From Planococcus citri (taxonomy: Eukaryota > Arthropoda > Insecta > Hemiptera > Pseudococcidae), in the NCBI RefSeq assembly GCF_950023065.1, contig NC_088681.1:59492836-59556835 (forward strand): DNA of 64,000 nucleotides, written 5' to 3'. This document shows positions 1 through 13,331 of the stretch, one piece after another. Numbering within the stretch: position 1 is the stretch's first letter; each line of letters starts with the position of its first letter. The notes below the pieces were generated by a model. That model had not been told where the DNA came from and did no database searches. It was given only the letters and a program-made list of their open reading frames with translations. The position numbers and the translations under genes were made by a program.

Positions 1-191
1 CTACTTCCAGCCTCGTCCAGCAATCCGGCGACGGAATCGCGGCCGCTACCAGCGCCTCGAACGCCGCCCAAACCATGGTCACCGCCAACGCCTATACCTC
101 GGCCGACGACTCGGTCGGACGACCGCAGTCGCCCTCTTCTCCTCCCTGCAAGAAAATTAAGACTGCTAATTGCCTCATTAACGATAGCAAG
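1..191 (+). CDS. sbb: sbb exon (5' end cut by window edge)
   Basis: Open frame beginning at base 3 encodes 63 residues rich in Ser, Ala and Thr, ending SPSSPPCKKIKTANCLINDSK. The coding strand is clearly more GC-rich than the DNA after 192. The donor is AGCAAG|GTAATG at 191/192, phase 0. The short basic stretch KKIK could be part of a nuclear localisation signal. The exon continues upstream of the window, so no start codon is claimed. Confidence 0.9.
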
Positions 192-3100
192 GTAATGTCG
201 CTTTTTATTTCACGTATACGCTTTTTAGTACGGTAATAATAACTTTTACGATATGATGTGTACCACATATTCATATACTTACCTTACCTATATACCTTTA
301 CCTACCTCGTTGTATTAGTTGGGCAACCCTACCTGTCGTAAGCACCGTAGGATCCAGTACATGAATGACGACGGTATTTCACGAAATCAATGGATATTTG
401 TTTTCCAAAGATCGGATTTTTGAGGTCTTATATAAGGTCCAAGGGAACGTTTCGAGGTGTCCGCCTTCGATTTGAAATGAAATGCAATTTTTCAGGCATC
501 ATAGCGTGGTTACTTTTTTTGACCGAAGTTACTTTCTGTCAATATTCAAGTCAAAAGTTACTATATTGGTAACTTTTTTAACAAAAAACGGACCAAAATT
601 TGAAAAAATTGAATCTGACTCATAATTCAGTGTCATATTGAGGGAAAAAATATTCAAAACGTACCTAAGTTGCAAATTGAAAGGCTGGAGGGGGGAGGTC
701 TTTTCAAAAACATAAATTTTGAGAAAATCGCGTTTCAAGTTTTTACATGATTCTATCTCTCAAAATACACAATATATAAATCCCCAGTTTGTTTGAATTT
801 GTATATAGTTTGAAAGTTGAGCTACCACCAGAGACCATCACCTATCAAAATTATCATTTTGTATTTGGAAAAAATGTGAAATTTTTATGCCCATTTCGAC
901 GGTTCTTCTCCCATTAGTCAATTTTCCACAAAATTTCATGCATTTTTTCAATGATTTATATTGATAAATATAGAAAAAATTCTAGCTAGAGATAAAAAAT
1001 TAAACGCTCAACTTTATTCTTAATTCCTAAACCCAAAACTGACTTCAGGGTGACTTGACCCTCCTGCTTATGGTCAATCCTGCTTCTGTCCTGCTCCTAC
1101 TTTTTATCAAAATGCGTTGCTCTTTTTTCAATCAGACTATACATTTTTAATTTACGTACTTATTTATTGATTTTTTTGTAGAATTTTGAAAAATTTCGTT
1201 GTTTTTGCCACCTGATTAACTTAATGGTGAAATTTTGTGTAAAAATAGTCTTCAGCAGAATCAGATGGAGAAATGCAAACATGTTTCAAAGAACTGAAAA
1301 TTTTCCAAAAATGTTATGTCGTGTCTCGTGTTTCTATTTCTACGTAAAGTGGTCTTCAATGAATTCATTTTCATTTTTTTAAAACAATTCTGTTGGAAAA
1401 GTGTGGCAGTAATTTTATTAAAAACACTCGAAACAAGTCGAAAAATTTTAAAAACGAAAAATTGAGATGATAAAAATATTGTCAACTTTCGCTCCCTTCC
1501 CTCCTTTGTTGGAATGCCCCCATAATACTAGAAAAATCAAAAATTGAGGAGTAATGGGGATGACCTGAGATGCTAAAATTTGGATAAAAATGTTGGTTAC
1601 ATTGAAGATACTTCCATTGTTTCTCTTTTGACCAATTTTAGGATAATGAAGTGAACATTTTGCTTACTTTTTTTTGGAAAAAAGTTGCTGAAGTTACTTT
1701 TTATTTTTCAAATTTTGTCACGATGCCTGAGTTTTTTGGAAGCTTGTTTAATGTGAGAAGAATATGCCAATGCCCGATTTTTAGATGGCCGAGTCAATTT
1801 CCCGCACTTCAAAATACTGGAGAAATCGAAAATCGAGATGGAAGCTCATGAATTACAGAATTAGAGGGGGGGGGTGTCGAATGTCGATATGATCGGAGCA
1901 TTGGCATCTGTAAACCTAACGGCAAAGTGCGAAAGAAGTCTCCCATTTTCAATTTAAAAAAAAGTATGATTATTTTTCACTACTTTGGCTAAAAATGCCA
2001 AAAAGGCTTGCGTTTTAACGAAAAAAATTGAAAAATAGTCCCCCCCCTCCTTTTCAACAAATACTACAAAAATCACCATTTTTTGCCAAAAATCTCCAGA
2101 AAACTTGCTTTTTGCCAAAAATTGTCACAAATTCTCGTTTTTCTACAAAAAATTTCAAGAAATCTCACTTTTGAAAATTGAAAAATTGCCCCCCCTTTCT
2201 AACAAATACTACAAAAAAACATCATTTTTCGCCAACAATCTCCGAAAGTCTTGCGGTTTGCCAAAAATTGTCACAAATTCTCGTTTTTCTACAAAAAAAT
2301 TTCAAGAAATCTCACTTTTTTTCTAAGTGTCTTTTTTTTTAAACCTGAAAAATGTAAAAAAGCTTCACTTTTCGAAAAAAAATTGCAAATCCAAACTTTT
2401 GCTTTTTTGCCAGAAATTGTCGAAGTCAAAAAGTATCACTGTTTGCCAAAAATTGTCACAAATTCTCGTTTTTCTGCAAAAAAATTTCAAGAAAGCTCAC
2501 TTTTTTTCCAAGTGTCTTTTTTTTAAACCTGAAAAAATAAAATGTAAAAAAGCTTCACTTTTCGAAAAAAAATTGCAAATCCATACTTTTGCTTTTTTGC
2601 CAAAAATTGTCGAAGTCAAAAAGTATTACTGTTTGCCAAAAATCGTCGCAAATTCTCGTTTTTCTACAAAAAAATTTCAAGAAAGCTCACTTTTTTTCTA
2701 AGTGTGTTTTTTTTAAACCTGAAAAATGTAAAAAAGCTTCACTTTTCGAAAAAAAATTGAAAATCCAAACTTTTGCTTTTTTGCCAGAAATTGTCGAACT
2801 CAAAAAGTATCACTGTTTACCAAAAATTGTAAAAAAAATTGTTGTTTTTCGACAAAATTGGTTAAAATTGTCGTTTTTTTAGGCAAAAATTCCAGAAAGT
2901 CTCACTTTTTTTCAAAAAATGTTGGTCCTGCTTTTTTGCCCGAAATTGTCGTCAAAAAGCCCTTCCTTTTGTTAAAGTTGTTTGTCTCGCTTTATTTTGC
3001 CAAAAATTGGTCTTTTTTATGCCTTAGATTGTTCAAATTCTCAGTTTGTGGCCAAAATTGTCAAAAAGTCTCGTTTTTTTATCAGAAAGTCTCAGGTCAT

Positions 3101-6100
3101 TGACCCTTCAATATGGCTTTTCAAGGTCGTCTGCCTGATTGTCTGGCATATTAAGGTCATTGACCTTTCAGTATGGTTTCTCAAGGTCGTCGTGTCTTCT
3201 TAACCGGGTCTTTCAAGGTCATTGACCCGTCTTTCTGGCCTCTCAATGTTGTCTTGTTTACCTGCTCACATATCCTTGTCATCGCAATATTTTCAAATTC
3301 ATAAAAAACTTTTGATCAACTGAAGTTTTTCAAGGGTCAAAGGAAGAGGAAATTCAAACATTGATTCAAAACTTGAACTTCTTAGCTTCTTGGCACGTTC
3401 TTTTAAAATTGTTTCTACTCGTTTTTTCTCTCCCTCAAAAAAAATGGGTTGCTTTTTTTTAAACGCTGTATTTATTGAAATTACTGAAACATTATTCAAA
3501 TTCATTGTTTTCATAAAATTTTGATTTCGAAGTGCCATCGAAAGCAAGTCCTTTCAAAAATTGGTCTAGAATTTTAACCACAAAACAACTTTTAAAATAA
3601 TCTAAAGAAATATGCAGAAATTTAATTAGAATATTTCAGCTAGTGGTTTTATGCTAGAAACATCCACGACAAGTTTCTTCCACATTTTAAAAACTGTTTT
3701 CGATTATTTCTTAAAATTTTGAAACTGGTTCGATTGTTTAAAAACAGGTTGTCACTTTCAAACAGTGTTGAGAACCGTTTGGATTTGAATTGGTTGTGAT
3801 GGTTGTGGTTTTCAGAACCTTTGAAAATAAGTGGTTCTGGTTTCGGTTCTCAAAAGGTTCCCAGTTCTGGCTTTGAAACGGTTTTGTTTTGGTTCCAAAA
3901 GATACCTTTCACATTGTTCTTCCAAAATGGTTCTCAGTTCTTCTCAAACTCAAACGGTTCTGGTGGTTCCTTTTACTCCTCCTTTGATATTTTGCTGGTG
4001 GTACTGGTTGTTCCACCAATTAAAAAATGGTTCCAAATGGTTCCAGATGCAAAAAATTGGCAAAAAATTGAAAATTTGTGAAAATTCCCCTTTACCTAGG
4101 TTATTTTGCATGAAAAACATGAATTCTTATTTCACTTTGTTAAAAAAAAAAACGAAGTTTCAATGATGAGAGGACCAAAAAGAACCGATTCCTGAAAAGG
4201 GTTCTGATGGTTCTTCTTATTTGAAACTTGTTCTGGTTCTTGTTCTGGTTGTTCTTTCCTTAAAAAACTCAATCGGTTCTAAATGGTTCTAAATTGTTTC
4301 AAAATCATTTTATATGGTTGTTCTTTCGGTACTTCTCTTTTCCAAATTTTGAAACGGTTCTGATGGTTCTGGGTCCCGTTTCAATTGACCTAAAAAAGCG
4401 GTTGTGGTGGTTCCAAATGGTTGTGGTTCCAAACGGTTTTCAACACTGCTTTCAAATAATTTTACTTCAGAGTTCAACTCTCCTTCCAGAAGACCAAAGA
4501 TGTTGAAAATTCTTATGGCAAAAGACGAGAGGAATAAACCGATCATGATAAAATTTCAAATTGAATAAATTACTCGGATTGAACAAAGTGCTCGAAAAAA
4601 ATCGCAACGATAGAAAAATTACCAATTTAACACCTTCCAACAAATTAAACCTTTATAGGTTACGATAAAATGGCGCAACAGCTTCGAGGAAATCGCTTTC
4701 AAATTTCACTCGAACTATTATTTTCATACAAGGTTTTTTTCTCTCTCACTCCCTTTTTAAATCAGTATAGCTACCTAATATAATAATAATCCAACTTATT
4801 GCCATTTCCAGCTCGCCATTATTCTCATCCCTGTGCTAAAATACATTACACCTTTTGGACAAATAGTCGAATAATACATATCAACAACTTTTATATAAAG
4901 CTAAACCATCTGCCACACGAACAGTTCGACCAGCACGACGATATACAACCGTTCGTGTATAAAAAATTTCCGCACGTATCGAAATTTCTCTTTCGCAAAC
5001 TGTGTGAGACCGAGACCGAGAGCGAGGGGTGAAAAAAAAAGAAGACTGTAGAACTTCTGACCGAACACTCCGAAATCACCACGCGGAATAAATAATTCGA
5101 ATTTAAAACCCCCATCTTTTGTAAATTTACTTTTCAGAAGGGCACATTCGACCGCATTCGGTTTACAACCACCTCTCTTCGCTCTGCGCGCATTTTATAC
5201 ACAATCAAATCGGTCGGGCAAAGTTTATAATGGAAATATTTTCCCAACGCGTACTACGCGAAAAACTCTCTCGCTTCTTTTTCCCATTTCGAGACGTAAA
5301 ACTTTTTCACCTTATTAAAGAAAAATATCGTTCGACGAGAACGAACCCGAGAAAGAAGAAGAAAAAGAAGGGAAAAAAAGAAAGAAGTAAACATTCGTAA
5401 GGTTAAATTTACCGGAAATAAATTCTTTATCGTTTTAAAACCATATTTATAAGTTTCTTTCAATCGTTGACAACATGAAAAGCGATTCAAATAATATAGA
5501 ATAGAGTAGTGGGAATGAGAGGAGCAGGGGATGGAAGAAGAGAAGCCCTCCCACAGGTCGTCGTGTATTATTGTCAAACGAACGGCGAAAGTTCAAGGGA
5601 ATGAGATCCGTTTTAATTACGATGTAATAGTAATAACCGTAAAGAAACAAAAAAAAAAGTAATTACACTTCGAAAACTAATTCCTCGACCATTATAATTA
5701 AATTCGTATTGCACAACTGTGCGATGATCGAAGATAGAAAATATGCAGGAATAAATGGTTTAAAAAAGTAAGATGAACGATTCTACGAGTACGTTATTCG
5801 CCAAAAGCCAAAAACCTTCGAATTCCAAAACAAATAATAAATTCGTAGCTTTAGTTTTGTCAATCGATCAAGTACCTTTTACTTTAATAGCTATCATAAT
5901 TAATGAAGAAATAAATGCTTTTTTTTTACTCCTCGTTGTCGTAGAAATTATCCGTTGGAAAAATAAAAAAATAATAGAAAAACACTCAAACGTGCTCGAA
6001 TTTTCTCCGCATATAAAAAGCCAAATGCGAAGAATAATCTACCGTTAAAGAGCCACCCTGCTTATATTTGAATACTACGACGAAGAAGGCGAATGAAGGA

Positions 6101-9100
6101 GAGAGGGATGATGGCGAAGGTTAAAATACCTTTTCCATCATAATGCGGATATCGCATTCGATATGCAAATTACTCATTCAACCGATCGAATAGGGGGAAA
6201 ATATGAATGAAATGTCTAACCGTAGCGTAAACTCGAATAAATTTTTTAGCGAGTTACTTCCACTCACGAAACGACGAAAATCGAACCTATTTACAATGCA
6301 TATGGGTTTTCTGGAATCGACGCGACGACGAGAAGAATTCGATGAACATTGAACACGACTGGTCGAAAGTGATTTTGACAGATACGAGTGTGTTTTCATT
6401 TCCTCGGATTTGATTTTATCTTTTTCCTTTTTTCCCCCTATTAATCGATTGTTTTTCAATCGCGACAATAGTAGGTGATTTATCGAAAATTGAATAACAT
6501 TTCTTGCTATGAAAAAAAAAAAATTGAGAAAAAGTTCAAATTTTACATCGTTAGAAATTCCACTTTTATACTTTTCCGTTTTTCAGAATGTTGACTTTTT
6601 TTCACCTTTTTTCAATTTTTGAGCTTTAATTCTTAGAAAACATAGCAAATTTTAGACTCAAATGAATTTTGACCTTACACTCTTTGAAACATTTTTATGA
6701 ACTTCCTGTGAAAATCTGTAGGTATACTATTTTCCCCTATGTTGTCGAGAAGTCTTTCATTTTTTTTCCAAAATTGCTACAGTCTTTCTTTCTCGCCAAA
6801 GTTGCCAAAAAATCTCACTTTTTTGTCAAAATTGCGAAAAAGTCTTGCTTTTTTGTCAGAATTTCGAAAAAAAAAAAGCGTTGCCTATAGGTACCTACTT
6901 GTTTGTAAAAATTGCAAAAAAAACTCATCATTTTTTGGCCAAAATTGTCAAAAAATATTATTTCTTAACCTAAATGGCCACCAATGATTGAATTTTTTCC
7001 TAAATTTCAAACAGGCTCTTGCTTTTTTTCCAAAGGTCTTGCTTCTGTGTCAGAATTGCGAAAAAAATCTTGCTTGTTTGGAAAAATTGCGAAAATCTTC
7101 TCCGGAATTGTCGAAAAATTCATTTTTTTGCCCAAATTGCCTCAAAGTGTTGCTTTTGCCAAAATTACCAAATATAGGTCTTGCTTTTTTCCAATGTTGA
7201 ATACCTAACAAGTTGCATTTTTTGGCTGAAAATTGGTGGAGAAAATCTTTCTTTATTGCTAACATTGTAAAAAAAAAAGGTTTTTTTGCCAAAATTGCCT
7301 AATGCTGGTTTTATGTCAAAATTGCGAAAACCAATAATTTATGTTTGAGTAAATATTGTCAAAAAATCTAATTTTTGGTAAAAATGGACAAGATAGTCTC
7401 CTTGCTTATCTGTCAGAATTCCCAATAAAAAATCTCATTTTTTCAGCAAAAATTTCCAAAAATGCTTATTCTTTTGCCAACATTTCCAAAAAGTTCTTGC
7501 TTTTTTATCAAAATTGCCAAAGAAGCTCATTTTTCTAGCCAAAATTACCAAATTACTCGTCTTGTCAATTAATTTCTGTTATTAACCAAAGTTGTGGTTA
7601 ATTTCCAAAAAAGTCCTGCTATTTTCCAGAATTTCCAGAGAACAGGGCTTCTACTATCCCGGGGAAAAAAGTTCAAACTTGGCCATACATGATCATGTAT
7701 GGTGGATGAACTCGAGTATACATGATCATACATAAACCGAAGTTTCCATACATGCTCATGTTACAAAATTGTCCCCCACATGATCATACATGTCATATAT
7801 GATCATGTATGATCAAGTATGATTTAGTGTAACCATGATCATGTGTAAATGCGGGGATTTTTTTTAACATGAACATGTATGATCATACTTAAAATTCGAG
7901 AATGTATGAATTTTTATAATAAAAATATTGTCAGTATAAAATATATGGGATGATTTGCTGAATGGTATAAGTACATAAGATGTGCTAAGAATGCAAGACA
8001 AATGTGGATAAATGAATTGCAGACATTTTTCCAGATTATAGACACTTTTCTAGATTATAGAATAAAATGTATGATATAAAACATGCAATTTCATACAAAT
8101 GATCCATACATGAGCATGTGGGGGACAATTTTTTAGTATGATCATGTATGAAGTCGTCATACATGATCATGTATGGCCAAGTTTGAACTTTTTTCCCCGG
8201 GATGTTTCTTTTCAAGTAGGTAACTAAATTACTCAGATTACTAAACATACTTTTTGGTTACTTTTTCAAAATTTTGGTCTTCGAGGTTACTAAAAAAAAA
8301 AAATGTTCAAAAAATTGAAGTTTTTTCAAATCTTGGCTCTACTTTTTGAAGATACAAAAATGAATAATTTATTATCGAATATATTCACATTTTTACGGAT
8401 AAAATTGTTGTCAAATTGCTAAAAAGCGTAGGTTTTTTTTGCCAAAAATTGTCACTTGTTCACTAAAAATTTTAAGTGTCTCACTTCCTCCCCCCCCCAA
8501 AAAAAAAACCGCTTGAAAGTCACGCTTTGTTGCCATATTTGATAAAATTGTCGAAGTCACGTTTTTTGTCAATATTTTCCAAAAAAAAGTGACTGTATCA
8601 GGAAATGTATAGTTGCAAAAAAAAAAAATTGCGAAAGGTATCACTCTTTTTTGCACCCAATTTTCAAAAAATTTTGCCCACCAAATTGCTAAGAAATCTT
8701 GCTTTTTCACCTTGCTTTTTAGCCAAAAATGCCCAAAATCGCCAAAAAGCCTCACTTTTTTGTTGAAAAGTTTAATTATTTTAAACCAAAAATTACTAAA
8801 AATTGTCGATTTTTTACAAAAAATTCTGAAAAGTGAATATTTTTCCAAAAGTTGCACGAAAGTCTCGCCTTTTTTGACAAAAGTTGTCAAAAAGCTCTTC
8901 CTTTTGTTGAAATTGTCAACATTATATCAAAAGTGCTCACTTTTATGTCAAAAATTACCAAAAAATCTTGCTTTATTTCAAAAGAAGTTGCGATATAGGC
9001 TCACCTTTGTGATAAAAATTTGGAAAAGGTGAAAAGTCCTTTTTGTACATTTTAAATAAAATGTTCTGGCTTTTTTAGTGACTTTTTTCTGCATTAAAAT

Positions 9101-12100
9101 GTTTTGCTCACGTATTGGTAAGTTTTTTAGTTAATTAAGTGACTGTTTTTTTTTTGGAAAAAATTGAGTACAAGCTCTGAAGAAAGTCTTGCTTTTTCGC
9201 CAAAATTGCCGGAAAAGACTTGATTCTTAGTAGATGTTTTTTTTTTCTTCTGAAGTCGCCAAAAAATTCTTTTTGGTGTCCCAAATACGAATCCGTGGTT
9301 AGTTAACCAAAAAATTACCATTTTTCTGGCTCCAGGGGTTCCCAAAAGTGTGATTAAAAATTAATTTTAGGAACCATTGAGTATTTATTTTGAAACTAGT
9401 TTCTGAAAGACCTTATTGTGAGCTCAACATAATTTTCCGCTTGTGTACTCAAAAATCCAATTTCTCAATTTTTCGCAATTTCTATATTTTGGGAACACCT
9501 GGAAAACTAGAAACTTGCGATTTGCGTTATGTTAAACGTAACGTTTTATCTGGATGAAAAAGTTGAATTGAGTTCCCTCCATATTCGTAATTTTGAACCC
9601 ATTTCTTTAGATCCTCCCCCCCACTCACTTTAGCACCCACTAAAAAGGGCGTTTATGTATATTTTTTCAAATAAATCGAATAATTTACATTTGAAACACG
9701 CTAGCAAGTGCTCGATAATTTTTCATTTGATTTTTCCTGTAACTTTCATCATTGAGCTTTTTTGGGCAAAATTCTGAAAATTACTTCGTTGAAAATCTTT
9801 GAAAAAACGTTGAAAATTTTCCAATTAATCTGCCCTGTTCAGAAATTATCACTTTTTTGTGCAAGTTTTTTTTGAAAATGAAATTTCTTTCTGAACCTGA
9901 TAACTGATAAGACAAGTAAAATTTTGTCCTGCAGGAATAAGTTTTTTCTAGATCTACCTATCCTAAAACATTTGAAAAAATTTCCTACCAAAAAGTCCTG
10001 TTTTTATCGTACTTTTCTGCGCTGTCCAGTTTGTTAGACACCTTGCTTAGAATCTCAATTGACTTAGATTGAACCCCTATAATTTCCAGATTTTTTCGAG
10101 AAAAAATACATTTGACGATTCTTCGAGGATTCTGCGGATGAAGAATTTTTTTCAGAATAGTTTTTGAAATGTCTATCATCACCTCGTGGCAAAAAAATTG
10201 ATACATTTTCAGATTTTGTTCGGAATCATGTCGCTAATATGCCTCACAGAGAGGACTCTGGAACCGTAGCGAATTTAAAAAAATAATATCAAACGCACCC
10301 TTTATATCGCTTCGGTTACCCCAAGAACCGAGCAACCTTTCAAACATCATTCTATATAACGAAAATGAAAACACCATCCATCATTTTAGAAGTTTACGAA
10401 ACACCCTGTTGTATGATGGTTATTATACTCGTACTACAGCATATAGCACACGTACATAGACATACAGAGTTCTAAATACTCGTACCACTGTGGTAGTATC
10501 GCCTCTTCTTTCTCTTCTTCTTATAGCTCGCGTGTACGAGTAAGTATCCGATGCCTATGCGTACGTACAGTATCTAACACCTCGCGTAATGGATTTCTTT
10601 TGTTTTACTCGACATCGAATGGTGTAGATAAAACCCGAGTCCGGCAACATCAAAGGGCACTTAACCGCTTTTCGCGTCGTCGAATTATCCGCGTAATTAA
10701 TCCGACAAGTTGGGTTCGCCGCACAACCCCTCTTCCGCTCGCGCCGGCGCTAATTAGATCTCCGTCGACCGCGACCCCTTGCATCGAAAAGGTGGTGGCC
10801 TGGTGGCGGTGCAATGCCAAGCTTACACTATTATATAGGATCACCAGCGTCGTTTTGGTTGTTGTCGTTGTCGTCGTCGTCGAAAAAAAAATTAAGTTTC
10901 TCTTTATTACAAGTATAGTAGGTACTTCGACCATTATTATTCTACTCGCCAACCGTAACCTACAAGTACCTTATTGACGAAGGTAAAAACTTGGTATGCG
11001 TACGTTCCACACACTCAAGACTCTAGCTTGTGACTTGACATGCGAAAGCAGCTATACGAGTAAAGGGGAACAGAGGGAGCGAAAACAAACAACCAGAAAA
11101 AAAGCAACCATACAGATACGCGCGAATTACTACACTTGGTGTACCTCTATCTATGTGGATATGATTTAGGTTTTTTGTATGTCAGTGTGTGTGTGTGTGG
11201 ACGAGTGACTATGACTCGTCCTCGTTGTCAGGTAACAAAATACCATAATTTAATTTCTTTTTTTTTTCTCTTCTTTTTGTCAAACATTCTAGTACGCAAA
11301 TAACGCTCGAAAAAAAAAAACAAGAGAGAAACGGTTACAAAGTATGAATATAAATTAACGAATATATAACCGCGCGAACTAACAACGCCGACCGCGACGC
11401 GTTAACTGAATATAAATTATTTAAAAACCCATAAAAAATCCCAGTAAGTGTGCAGAGTGTGTACCGAACAACCACACTGTGTAATATTTCGTATATGTAT
11501 TCGTACATCCTCGTGTACGAGTATAATATTCGAATAGAGTATACGTAATATGTACTACCAGAGCAGTGCACTGTTCGACTGCAGTTGGTATTATCGTCGT
11601 GTAAATACACTGCCAACTATTTCAATAAAAGTAAAATTGAAAAAAAAAATGAATAAATAAATCAACGTACGAAATTAATTACCTTATGGTGAATTATCTC
11701 GTAATCACGCTCGTGTGTTGTACGAGGAGGAGCAGAGGGAGGAGGAGGATGAAGAGGAGGACGTGTGCATGTGAGAATGCGAAACGTAGGTATCGTTACA
11801 GCAGGCGTATTAATGAAATCATTATCGTTAAATGCATCAAAGATATTATGTTTGTAATGTGTGTGGATGTAATGTACATACATAATATACGTAAGTCAAC
11901 GTTTTGTTTGTATTTGTTTATACGAACGAGTTGCCTTTGAAAGAAAATAAGGTTTTAAGTATCTCGTATACGAGGCAGTTTGATCATTTCCTTGGTGGAT
12001 AATGGACGAGTGAGGAGGAGAGAAGGGGGAGAAGTGATCTTCATGCTTGGAAAAATCAGTTTTACGAGAGAAAATTTTTTTTGGATGGAGGGGGGAATTC

Positions 12101-13294
12101 TGAAGACGCAACTTTTGTTAGAAAAGTCTATTTTTCAAATTTGACAATCTTCATTTAGAGATCTGGCCTGTGGGACAAGTTTTATCTAATTTTGGGACTT
12201 TTTATTCGCCAATTCTGTGGGAAACAGAAATTATTAGTTTTCTCAATTTTGATTAGAGTGAAAAAATTTCAAATGCTATGTTTGTTTAAAAATATATGTA
12301 CGGACTACGGAGTGAGTGGAAATAGAGTGAGAGGGAGGGGGGGGTTGGATCAAAGTAATGAATTTGAAATTTGAAATCAGTTTCTCTGATTGAAAGCTAA
12401 AGATAGGTCACAGTACTTGAAATTTTTTGGACTTTGGAGGCTTATTGTGAAGTCCAGCGTGATTTATAATTATGTATCAAAAAAGTAAGTTGTGATTCGA
12501 AACTAGCGCATCATTTGGAAACCTAACAAACTATAGGTCACACGAATTTTTTTGATTTTTTGAAATTCGAGAGCCTATTGTTGAGTACCAGAGGGCTCAA
12601 ATCATAAAAGTAATTTGAAATGTGAAATCTGTGCGATCGAAAACCCAGTAAACGATATCTATGCCCCTCGGTTAAAATTTTTTTTGTTGAAAATTTCAAC
12701 TAAGAAGTAAGAATGAGGAAGGAGAGGGTGCTCAACTTCTTATCTGATTGAAACGTTGGATAAATTGGCTTTTTGTGAAAGGAAAAACATATCTATGAGT
12801 GCTGAATAAAGAAGTGTGTCGTAGGAATTACACTTCCTAGGATGAACTTTTTGGGCCTTGCATTAATTTTTTGCGTTTTTTCGAGCTCTTTCAGAAAATT
12901 TGGCTGAAAAGAATGCCGCGGTGGGGGGGGGGGTGGGATTTCAAACCTCTGGAAAATGACGTTGATTATGATAGGTACAGATTTCAGGGCTCGTGCTCAG
13001 TGTTACTTTTTTCAAAATTTTGGTCGCTGAATTCACCTTTTAAAAATAAAAATTCAAGAAATTTCATTTCTTCCGAAGCATACCTATGTACTTCTTAGAG
13101 AGGAGGGAAATTTTTTTAAAATTTTGATAATATCAGGAAGACGTGAATAATTTTTGAAAGCATATACTCGTACTACATTCAAACTCACTTTCTGCCATAA
13201 TTAATTCGCAAAAGTTTCAATTCTTGTCAAATTTGTCGAAAAGTCTTGTTTCCCTAAAATCCCTTTTTGTGACCAAAAATTGACCAAAAGTTCT

Positions 13295-13331
<37 letters not shown>

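Noticed and set aside
2105..3203. Overlapping frames with FCQKLSKS/FLPKIVE-like repeats
   Set aside because: Translation of the GCCAAAAATTGTC repeat in different phases; the period is not preserved as codons.
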